A DNA stretch of 64,000 bases. Source: Neofusicoccum parvum. Taxonomy: Eukaryota; Ascomycota; Dothideomycetes; Botryosphaeriales; Botryosphaeriaceae. Below are positions 47,655-56,992 of this stretch, in pieces; position 1 is the stretch's first letter; the number at the start of each line of letters is the position of its first letter. The notes beneath the pieces were generated by a model. That model saw nothing but the letters and a program-made list of their open reading frames with translations. It searched no databases and was not told where the DNA came from. The stretch covers positions 1,550,001 through 1,614,000 of the forward strand of contig CP087209.1 in assembly GCA_020912385.1 (NCBI GenBank), in the 5' to 3' direction. Made by a program: the position numbers and the translations under genes.

Positions 47655-48249
47655 ATGGCGGACATCCAGGCAGAAAACGCGGCGCCTGCAGAGCCGCAGT
47701 TGCCTAAGCTCACAGCGCACGAGTTCAGGCAGTACAATCGTCTGGCAGAGCACATGGACATGTTCGTAAGTTTACCTACCAGCATGGATACTCCCTTGCC
47801 CTCTACTAACGCACGCCTAGCACAACAACTTCCGCCATTCTTGGACCATCATGTACACGGCATGCGAGAACAACAAGCGCCCCTCGGGCATGTCCATTCG
47901 CCAGTTTCTTGGTCTCGGCCTTGACTTCTGCCACCATCTTGACGTCCACCACAACATCGAGGAGCGCCACATATTTCCCGTCTTGGCCAAAAAGATGCCC
48001 GCCTTCCGCAAAGAGCTGGAGCTGTTGACTCAGCATAAGCAGATTCACAAGGGTTTGGAGAAGCTGGAAAAATACCTTGAGGATTGCAGACGGGGCGAGG
48101 ATGAGCTTAGGATGGATAAGATGAAAGAGATTCTGGACTCTTTTGGAAAGGTCCTGTGGCAACACTTAGATGAGGAAGTGAAGGAGCTGGGCGCAGAGAA
48201 CATGCGGAAATACTGGACGATTGAGGAGGTTCGAAGAATACCCATGTAG
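47655..48249 (+). CDS. Hemerythrin-like (HHE) cation-binding protein
   Basis: Small four-helix-bundle protein predicted to bind two non-haem irons; the cellular role of fungal members is unclear (oxygen, iron or redox sensing are candidates). Two exons (47655-47765, 47821-48249) give 179 residues. Candidate ligands sit in the four helices as expected: AEHMDMFHNNFRHSW (helix 1), DFCHHLDVHHNIEERHIFPVL (helix 2, the HxxxE type), TQHKQIHKGLEKLEKYL (helix 3) and VLWQHLDEEVKELG (helix 4). No signal peptide or membrane segment, so cytosolic. The first 18 residues are a variable Ala/Pro-rich tail. The intron follows GTAAGT with an ACTAAC branch. Confidence 0.92.
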
Positions 48250-48408
48250 AAAGCATTATGAGAGGAAGTGTATGGAAGTACGCGTGATACCACGGAGTCA
48301 ATGATATTTGTATGGCAGCAAATGTTCCGAATGCCTGTGATTAATGATTTTAAATGCTATGCAAGGGTGTGTACAGCAAAGTGGGAACGTTGAATCTACT
48401 CGTGTGCT

Positions 48409-50137
48409 TCACGCTACAGTTGCGTTTGTTCCAATTGCACCATTGCGCGACAGTGCTGTCTCATGAATAATATCCAAGCTCTTTGGCGTATTTTCAATGG
48501 CGCCAGTTCGGATGGGCTCCACTGCCAAGGCTTTCTGGTTATCAGCTACCATCGCGATGAGCGCTGCACCCACTCCACTTCCATCTTTCGCAAGTCCAAA
48601 CCGGATTCTCTTCTCTCCAGTGGTACCGATCTCCTGAATCTCTCGAAGGGCGCTCCGGATATTATCCTCAAATCCAGGGTAATGCTCCACCAACGAACCC
48701 TCCACACCAATATCCAGGTACTCGGGTTTCTCCGAAGAGTCAACTAAACGTCCAGTCTTGATGACGACGGCAGCTATCGCTGCGCCACTCAACCGAGCAG
48801 CCCGGCGGCCGATAGCTTGAGCAATGATTTTGACAACAGCGGCGTCCTCTAGAGACGCTCGAGAGACACCAAATTCCTTCTCAAGACAGCGTCGTGTTCC
48901 AGACAGTAAAGAAGACTGGTCGGCTTCTATAGTGCTCATAACGCTCGTGTCCAGCCCATAGGGCTTGTAAAGTGGAGAATCCTTGGGAAGAGTAGATTTT
49001 GAGGAACTTTTGAACAGACCCAAACCCGGCCTGGCCATGATATTGAGGAGAGTGAGACGGAAGAGTTCTCCAAGATACATTCCACTGACACGCTTCTCAA
49101 GCATTTGCTCCCCGGGATGGATATTGGCCTTGTCGAGGTCTTGATCGTATGGTGTGCTTGGTAGAACGACTAGAGTTTCGTCAAACGAACCCCATTCTGT
49201 GTTGATGATCATGTCTTCTCCAAAACCCTCGGGCTGGCTGAGTTTGGTGACATTCCTCATCTTTTCGACGTACGCTCCGTTGGTACCGGTCCCGAATACG
49301 GCGCCGAGAATAGACAACCCATTTTCCGGAGAGGTATACGCTCGTGCCATTAGCGTTCCCACCGTGTCGTTTGCAAGCGCTGTGACGCGAACTGGCATGT
49401 TAAGCTTGTCGATTTCGTCTTGCAAGAGCGCGCATACGTCTTTTCCGATCGTATCTGGGATATCGAAACCTTTGTCCCATCGAGCCATGATACCTCGATC
49501 AATGGCTGTTTGCTGGAAAGTGAAGCTGAATGTAAAGCCCAAGGGAAGGTGATCCATCTGGCCGGATTCTTTTACAACGAGCGGGCTGTCGCGACCCTGC
49601 GCTTTGTGGGCTTCAAATTTACTGCTGTAATGTTTCTTCAAGAATTTTTCTACCTCTCGTGCAATGAAAGAGAAGAGGTCCACGGAGGTGCTTCCAATCC
49701 TGAGATTTTGAGGAATGGTGGCTTTTGTTTGCTTGATCGAAAAAGTCCGATTTCCATGCAGCTCAACGCTACATACACGGCAGTTAGTTCCTCCAATATC
49801 CACGGCAAGGCAGATTCCCTGCGTTTTTCTGAGTATTAGAAAAAAAACATTGTGAAGTGTGGAGGAAAAGGGGGTATGTACCTTTTCAGCTCCGGTGGGC
49901 AGAGCAGAGACGTAGGAGGGGATCATGGTATCTCCATCTTTGGAAAGTCCATCCTCTTGAGAGCTTTGTCAGCCTATCGCCTGCAAGGAGGGAATCTGAT
50001 TGATGTGTACCCATGCGCCGCACGAAGTGCTTCGTGATTTTCCTTACATCTTCAGCGGACACGTCGAACTCGGCGGCAACGCGCCTCGCCTCTACAACCA
50101 CCGGCTTTCTTGCTATCCTCGAAGACTTGGCTCCCAT
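48409..50137 (-). CDS. Hexokinase-family protein, divergent paralogue
   Basis: Member of the hexokinase/glucokinase family; either a sugar kinase or a regulatory paralogue. Three exons (50137-50011, 49955-49882, 49818-48409) give 536 residues. Present: phosphate-1 motif LAVDIGGTNCRVC, catalytic Asp region ALANDTVGTLMARAY, phosphate-2 block GAVFGTGTNGAYVEK, the sugar-contact NTEWGSFDE, adenosine-side RLSGAAIAAV and DGSGVGAAL. Changed: the sugar-binding loop reads LGFTFSFTFQQ instead of the usual LGFTFS(Y/F)P..Q, so the conserved Pro is lost, and EGSLVEHYPGFED replaces DGS..N.YP. In Aspergillus, altered hexokinase paralogues (HxkC/HxkD type) regulate extracellular proteases; this could be such a protein. 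The start MGAKSSRIARKPVVV is followed by the usual N-terminal helix. Head to head with a Zn2Cys6 regulator. Confidence 0.88.
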
Positions 50138-51022
50138 TGCCAGGTCAACGCAAAGCCTCCAGAGTGTACAGCGAGCGTGAAGGTGGCATGAGGGTGTTCA
50201 GGGAAAGGCAGATCTCAGACCAGAAGATGCAGCGATAACCCCGAGGCACGCAAGCACGGAGAACGTGGCTCCATGGGCCGGCAAACGGGGTTCAGCTGTT
50301 CAGGCGCTCGTCGGACATGCTTCCACCGAAGAGGCGCGTAGTGGTAGACGACCGGACTTATCGGGAGCCAACACCGGATTGTCCGCACATTGCCGAATGG
50401 ACCAATCTGCGTGCACGCCGCGTGCTCGAAGGCCTTAAAGTCCAATTCTCCCTCCACTGCCTCTTGCGGCGAGCATTGATTAGGGATTCCCCGAGCGCAG
50501 AAAGCTGTGCGGTGCAGGTCGGTCTCATCGATCTCGAGCCGAATGCCACGGCACGTCTTCGTGGCATTCGGATGAACATCCGAGAAGGAGAGCCCATAGC
50601 CCCCAGCATAAGATCCACTTTAAGCTTAAAAAGGAGCGGCAAGCTGCAGCTGGCGTGCCCACCTGGTGCACATCGTCCACGACTCCAGCAGCTGTGCGGC
50701 CAGCGCCTCGTTGGAGTGCCACCAGCGACGTTCTCGTTGGCCCGCGGACGGCTGCCACGGAGCTGCAGAGGCGACAGACAGCCTCAAAGCTGCCACCGAC
50801 CGTGTGTTGAATATTGCGGGAGGCGACGAGACGCGTGGGCGCGGATGGCGGGTGCGGAGCAGGAGCAGCGGCGGAAGTGGTTGCCAGACTCGGGGCGGAC
50901 CTGCCCTCGGGGCCCAGCGGGAGGCGACGGCTGCCGAGAACGCCAACGCCCCCGCGCTCCGCATCGACCGCGCATCTCGTGGCACGACAACATGCCCCTC
51001 GTCCTTCCAATGGTGCTGCGCC
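50138..51022. promoter_or_regulatory. Divergent intergenic region, hexokinase paralogue and Zn2Cys6 gene
   Basis: 885 bp between divergent starts. GC-rich frames cross it without family resemblance. Promoters of both genes should be here. Confidence 0.45.
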
Positions 51023-53367
51023 ATGACGTCCAAATCCCAAGAAAGCATCATCATTGGGCCCAAGCCCACCAAAGCATGCGGTAAGCTGCCCGCCAAACAT
51101 GACATGGTCTGCCCCGGCGCGGCTGGTTGATATGTTCTGACGTGGGCGTGCCAGTGAACTGCCGCCGCCAGAAGGTCTGCCCCGTTCTCCTGCTTGCCTT
51201 GCGCTGGTCTGACGCGGCGTTAGATGAAATGCCAGGTCGAGCCGGGCTCAACTGTATGTAGACGCTGCCGCGTTCAGAAAATCGACTGCGTATTCAAGCC
51301 GCGCGCAAATGTACGGCAAACTTCTCCAAAATCCCCAAAATCCCCGGTGCCGCCATGCTGAGAACCAAACCCGCAAGGCCGCCATTATCAGAGAGCCCAT
51401 TGACGTGAGGTCCGACCAAGACAGGCGAGCCTCTGTCGCAGACCCTGGCTCGGTCCTCGGTCGGCTTGAGGTCATCGAGGCTCTTCTCGGCATACGCTCA
51501 TCCAGCAAAGTAGCCCATTCATCCCCAGGCAGCATCACCGAGGCTGGCCCATCAGGCGCTCATTCCTTGGAGGAAGATGACGACCCGGAGTTTAGCGGTC
51601 TCAAACCCGCCGTCTTCCAGTTGAGGTGCTTGGCACGACAGCCCTCGAACGATCGGATTTGGGCGCCGGTCGTGATGAAACAGCTGTGGACTTCGTGAGT
51701 CAGGTGTCCGCTGACCACCACTCTCACCTGTCTAATGCACGTCCAGCTTCCATGACAATGTTCCAGGCCTCCACTTCTTGTCCAAGAAGCAGACATTTTC
51801 GTCACCAACACCTCTACTTCTTGCTTCGGTCCTCTATGTCTCTGCCCTTCACCACCCTGTCCCGGAGATTGCCTCGCTAGCCCCGGATTACTTCGTCTTA
51901 ACGTGCAGTGCTATTGCTGATTTATCCGTGCCAACTCCACGGCAAGCGGACCCAATCAGAGATGAGGGTATCTCGGACGAGCAACGTGGATTCCAGGATG
52001 TTCTTGGCTTGATATTGGCTGGCCTTGTATCCGAAGCCTACATCAAGGAGACCGGCATTTGGATATCAATTGGTTACAGAATTCTTCTCGACTACTGTCC
52101 GATGAACATCGACGAAAGATCCCGTGAATGGTGTGGCCTCTTCCGAGGTCTGCAGATTATTGACCTGGAACACGCATCCCTATACATGTCATGCCCGATC
52201 CTTCCACGAAAAGCTCCCTTGGCCTCTCTCCTTCAACTGCAGACATCTGGCGGAGATCCGTACGATCACCTTACGCAAATGATGCATATAGGTCTTTCAC
52301 ATTTTACTGGTCGTGGGATTCCAACCATATGGTCTTTTATCTTCTCCAAAGAGGCGGATCGGTCGAGTCAAGCCGCCACACCTTTCACAGAGAACGACTT
52401 GGGCGTCATCAAACACTGGGCTCGGCAGCTAGATGACTGGCTTGTACGATACAGCGGAGTTTCCCGTGAGCTTAGTTTGGCTGCCAACTGTCTTTTATGA
52501 TGACTGACGCGTGCTAGGACCATCCGCGATCGACAATCCGAACCTTGCCTTGTTCAGACAATACATATTACAGAGACTATTTGTGCTATCGATATATCAC
52601 CCCGCCCGGGGGTTCAACATGTTTGCCCGGAACGTAGCCTCTGCGGAGCGCCAGGAACTTCTTCTATCTGCTCGAGCTGCTCTCAGGCTTCACAACGACG
52701 ACCACGGCATTTGGTCGAATTGGGATCTTGTGGCACGCTAACCCCCCTGGTCATTGTGGAAACGCCATACTGACCGTGCTACAGATGATCACTTGGGCGG
52801 CTCTCCTAGTCCTTCAGGGCATGGAGGATGGAACTGGAGAATCTGATGGTACGGGAAACCTCCAAGCTTGTTTCACAAGAAGCTGACCCATCGTTTCTAC
52901 GCAAAGACCTTCGGTTGATCCAGTCGCATCTCCTGACACTGCAGAAAACGAGCCAACCTCCACCCAGCCTCCGCCATCAGCTAGCATCCCGGCTTGAGAC
53001 TGATCTTCAGCGTCTTCGGACACCACCGACTAGCCCATCAAGCAACCAAAATAGGTCAAATATGACAGCTGCGGAGAACGCCGACGAAACGAATCCGTGG
53101 GCACTTTTCAACCAGGATAGCATTCGATTAGACTCGCCATCGTGGCAGTTTGCACCGAAGCAGAACTACTTCAATGGACCAATGTCGGTGGATGGCCAAC
53201 CACAGATGCCTGTAGATGCTATAGGCGTACAGGGCGCTGTAATTGCTCCAGGAACCAATGGACAAGCTGGACCTGAACAGTGGCCACCTGCATTAATGCG
53301 CCTATTTGGGGGCGGCGAATTCGACATGGATCCTGAGAGTGGCGAACCGATCAACGATGTGATGTAG
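51023..53367 (+). CDS. Zn(II)2Cys6 fungal transcription factor
   Basis: Nuclear DNA-binding regulator; targets unknown. Eight exons (51023-51080, 51155-51174, 51224-51310, 51378-51694, 51747-52465, 52518-52729, 52785-52848, 52907-53367) give 645 residues. The zinc cluster is assembled from the first three exons: KACVNCRRQKMKC, a loop VEPGST, then VCRRCRVQKIDCVFKPRAN. That gives C-x2-C-x6-C and C-x2-C-x6-C, the full six cysteines. The exon carrying VNCRRQK is only 20 nt. The middle region (FHDNVPGLHFLSKKQTF ... YKETGIWISIGYRILLDYCPMN-like) matches the fungal-specific transcription factor domain. The C-terminus is Gly/Pro/Asn-rich with acidic residues (FDMDPESGEPINDVM), a plausible activation region. 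The exon 6 donor (GTGGCA) and exon 7 acceptor (GCAAAG) are the weakest sites; the whole model still closes in frame. Confidence 0.85.
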
Positions 53368-53970
53368 AGGAGCGAGGAGGTAACATCGAGAGCATTCCTG
53401 ACGACATAACACTATCTGAAATTCGCCGTGCAAAGGTGGCAAGTGTACGGAGGTCTCTGCGTCCGCGTAGAGTCGTATTCCAGATTCACTCGAGCCGGCT
53501 CTTCAAAACATCAAGCGAAGTCTGATGCTGCACTACCCGAGAAAGAGAATAATATCTTTCAAAGATGCCTTGCAGGCCATAGACCGTTCAGATTCCGAGC
53601 ATTCAGGATGTGGTCTTGAGTGGAGGTCCCAAACACCAGCCTCGGTGCAAGATGAGAAGCACGCCACAAAGGATTCGTCTTGTTCCGTTCTCGACTAGTG
53701 GGATTTGGAGCAATAGACCCACCGAATGGAGGAATTCATCATACGGAAATACCGCTCGTGCACGCATGCTATTCGCACGAATATTTTGGGAGACAGCTTT
53801 TTCTACTGGAAGCCTGGATACCTGGATGTTCTCTAGGCAAGGGCACCAAGAAAGCACGGCGGAACTGATCAGATACAGTCTATCTCACTTCCCACGGATG
53901 GAGAAGTTTACTATATATTTTTTGGAAGCAGCAACCCCAATGTCGCCGGCGTTACTGCTGGCTTAGTCCA
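53368..53970 (+). pseudogene. Possible decayed coding sequence, several frames
   Basis: Downstream of the Zn2Cys6 stop, protein-like stretches appear in different frames of the plus strand. About 53385-53520 reads IPDDITLSEIRRAKVASVRR onward; after an apparent frame change near 53515 a second stretch continues MLHYPRKRIISFKDALQAID to a stop near 53697. A third frame from about 53690 to 53966 reads through SSYGNTARARMLFARIFWET and ends at SPALLLA. I recognise no family. It may be the remnant of a gene or mobile element, or simply chance frames. Confidence 0.25.
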
Positions 53971-54146
53971 GTGGTCGCCGGCGATACCGACGAATTCCTC
54001 CTCTCTGAGGAGTCTCTGAGTTCAAACCCCTGCCTATCCCATTTCACCCTGTTCGTAAAAAAACCCCGAGGGCTCAACGGAAAGAGTTCCTACGACGGGG
54101 TTTCTGCGGGTCCTCCGTCCGGGGAGGACCTGTAGTTTTGCTCTTT
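53956..54146 (+). repeat. tRNA-like, hairpin-rich element (possible SINE or Pol III RNA)
   Basis: A Pol III A-box-like motif TAGTCCAGTGG (53964-53974) is followed 55 bp later by a B-box-like AGTTCAAACCC (54019-54029); a short CTCC...GGAG stem lies between, where a tRNA has its anticodon arm. Downstream come two perfect hairpins: AAACCCCG (54061-54068) with CGGGGTTT (54096-54103), and GGTCCTCC (54109-54116) with GGAGGACC (54123-54130) around a six-base loop. T-runs follow at 54135-54147 and 54158-54168, usable as Pol III terminators. Each box has about two mismatches to consensus, the tRNA fold does not close, and no target-site duplication was found. A second A-box-like TGGTTTAGTGG lies at about 54258-54268. 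Confidence 0.35.
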
Positions 54147-55405
54147 TTTCCTCCATGTTTTTTTTTTCTTTGCCTCCTGCACTGTATTTCTATTCTCCCT
54201 TACGGCAGGAAACTCTTCTGGTATTCTTTTTTCGAACAGAAGACACGGAATTGCTGGCTGGTTTAGTGGTGGTAGTGAACGTGGTAACGAAAACTGAACC
54301 GTAGTTGCGAGCTCGCCGCACCCATAAGACTCATCTCCTCTCGCAACGGGAACATTTATTGGCAACAACTTTCTCGCGCACGAAATGTGCCAGAGATTAT
54401 GCAAGATGGGAAATTCAGCTATGTTGCGGTGTATTGCTAGGACACCTGGACATAGTGCTGGTTGGAACGACAGCTACTCCTTGTTACAGAAGGCTGCCTA
54501 ATGGCTCTTTACTTATGCTGAATCATGGCTCACTGTCTATACAGCAAGTGCAAGTTGAATCACGATGAGTGGCTTGCAAATTCAGCTTTGTTCTCTCGAT
54601 TTTTTCTTTCCACTTGCCTCACTTGCGTTCACAGCCCAGAGACCAAATCCCTCCACACCTCTCAACCCCCAGGGACGAGAACATGGGGTTTCCTTACCGA
54701 TAAGCTTGAGCGCATAGTTGTCAACCTCGCCGAGTACACTGGCCCCGAACTAAGCTCTGACACGTATCTCACCTACAGCCGCACCGCCACGCCGCCATTG
54801 CCACCACCTCATCTACCCGCACGAAACCTGTACCATAATCAGAATGTGCAGGTACATGGTGCTTCGATTGTTTGAGTGAGACGCAAAAGGTGTTCGGTGG
54901 TCTTAGCTTCGTTACTGCTATAGTAGCAGATAAGGAGACACAAACAACAAGAGTGGCTAAATAGGAGCTAGTTATTCCTCGTAACTATAATGTTAATAAT
55001 CTACCGCAATTTTCAGTCGTGAATAATGCACGAGTCTCATCATATGTCTTCAAACTATTCCCAAGTCGTGTGCATTCAGGCACGAAGCTCTCTAGCTTCT
55101 ACAACTTCAAGTAGGCATAGATGAAGAATTTTTGTCAGCAAAGGTATATTGAGCGCGATTTATACAGCTCTTACAAGCAAATCAGGATATCAAAACGAAG
55201 GGCTGTGACCAAAACCCAAGAGTCTACGCTCTCATTACAATTAACGTGCCATTGACCGTTCCCTTTCCAATGCCAATGCAATGCTTCCAAATGCAGAACT
55301 TTACAGAGCACACCATTTCCAAATCTTCTCTCCCCTTCGAATCGACATCCCCACAAGCGAGTCCACGCCTGGATTGATAAGAGTGTGGTGAGCACAGCAA
55401 CCTTC
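54147..55405. other. Disordered island, no gene recognised
   Basis: Continues the unclassified stretch to the KEI1 stop. Long pyrimidine and T-runs near 54130-54240, then short protein-like frames on the plus strand (about 54305-54568 and 54525-54875) without family resemblance, then AT-rich sequence to about 55170. Probably old repeat debris. Confidence 0.35.
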
Positions 55406-56473
55406 TCAGTGGCTGGTCTCACGGATCGAGTCGATGCTCACAGGCCTCGGCAGCGAAGGAGGAGGAGCAGGCGGGCCGGTGCCGCTTCTTCTCCTACGCT
55501 CCCTCTCGTGTACGCCGGGCGGCGCAGCGTTGATGCTGGCGGTCTTCCTGAACTTGCCGCCCATTCCGCGCATCCACTCGCCGTCCTCGTCCCGGCCGAG
55601 CCAGAACTCCCTGCCGACCGAGACCATGGCGCGGCCCAGCTTGCCCTGCCAGCCCTGGCCCTCCTCGCGGTTCTCGGCGAACGGGTTCTCGGCGAGCTCG
55701 TCCGACGGATTGCCCGTGTGCAGGGTGTACTGCGACGCCGAAGTCATCATGATGTGCTGTCTCAGGACAGTGCGCGCGTAGGCCATCATGATGACGACGA
55801 AGTAGAGGCGGATGGCCCAGAGCGCGGAGATGATGGTGATGCTCATGATGCTGCCGCTCTGGAAGACAGCGCTGCCCAGGCCGGCGGCGGGGAAGCTGTC
55901 GCCCGAGCCGACGGCAACGGCCTCCTGGCCGGACACGCCCGCGGGCTTCGCGACGACGTCGACCTGGCTGACGTTGTACTTGGGGTCGGTGAAGCCGGAA
56001 GTGTCGCCAATCATCTTGCCGCCGGGCCCGTCGCTGCTGCCGGGCTTGCTCTCGTGCGGGTGCTGAGCCAGCACGAGGAACCAGGCGATGCCGAAGGCCG
56101 CGGTGTAGGCGGCGTTGATGACGGTGTCGATGGCGTAGAACCAGGAGAGGGCGAGGCAGCGCAGTGGGTCCTGCTTGCGGATGTACCGGGCCAGGTAGAC
56201 GGTCAGGAAGAGGGCGATGATGGAGTAGATGTACATGGACAGTTGCAGCGGCGAAACGTGGTAGCCGGTCGCGAGAGCCAAGATGCCGTAGAAGCCGGTG
56301 ATTTTGTTGACGAGAATGGTCAGGACGATGAGCTCGACGCCGGTGCGCAGCGACATGGCGTAGAGGAACGTCTGCAGGCGTCAGTCACTCCTGGACGGCG
56401 GCAGTGCGACGGGCGCGTGGGAACAGGCGCTTACCGTTGGACGGGGCATCTCCAGCAGCGAGGAGCCAGCCAT
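55406..56473 (-). CDS. KEI1: KEI1, regulatory subunit of inositolphosphorylceramide synthase
   Basis: Golgi membrane subunit needed for activity and localisation of the Aur1 inositolphosphorylceramide synthase, a step of fungal sphingolipid synthesis. Two exons (56473-56435, 56371-55406) give 334 residues. Exon 1 encodes MAGSSLLEMPRPT. Four membrane segments follow: LRTGVELIVLTILVNKITGFYG, QLSMYIYSIIALFLTVYLA, CLALSWFYAIDTVINAAYTAAFGIAWFLVL and, after a lumenal loop, SIMSITIISALWAIRLYFVVIMMAYA. The signature 'TGFYGILALATGYHVSPLQLSMYIYS' region and the loop GFTDPKYNVSQVDVVA are family-typical. The cytosolic tail has NPFAENREEGQGWQGKLGRAM, conserved in fungal KEI1, and an Arg/Pro-rich end (ERERRRRSGTGPPAPPPSLP). 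Confidence 0.92.
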
Positions 56474-56992
56474 GGTTGCGAGGGTGGTGCGGTGGCTCTG
56501 ACCGCGAGAGGTGGCGGAGGGTCGAGGGCCGAGGACAGGTGGGTGAGAATTGGAGGCGCGGCGTTGCGGTGGAGTGGATGCTGGCTGGTGTTGGTGTGTC
56601 GAGGCGCGGATGACGGCGGCTGCGCGGCCGAACAAAAGCCTGGGGGCCAAAGCGCGCGACAGAGCTGCACCACCGGATGCGCCGCAATCTCCCGGCCCGA
56701 CGTCAGCCTACCTCAGCCCTGCCAAGCCGACGATGATCATTCGCCCTCATTACCCGCGCTCGCTGGACCCTGTTCCTCTCGTTCTCTGGTCCGCTAACAT
56801 CCCAAGCTGACATAGAGCACACACTGCGACTTTCTAGCTACGGAGCGGAGACATTTTCGTTTGTACCTGTTGCCATCTCTGTCAATGGCGGTGCTGTCTT
56901 TCCGTCAAGTTTGGGTGCCGGTATCAATATTTTACAAGACTTCCTTGAGCCGTCATATTTGTACAGTGTTGCGTGGGAAGCACATCTTCCTT
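56474..56992. other. Intergenic: KEI1 promoter and SUV3 3' flank
   Basis: No gene recognised in 519 bp; it holds the KEI1 upstream region and the 3' end of SUV3. Confidence 0.5.

Noticed and set aside
53956..54045. A true tRNA gene
   Set aside because: A-box and B-box are approximate, the acceptor and T stems do not pair, and the anticodon loop lacks U33.
54305..54875. Two plus-strand frames of about 90-115 codons as genes
   Set aside because: No family resemblance, no supporting splice signals, and they lie in sequence that looks like repeat debris.
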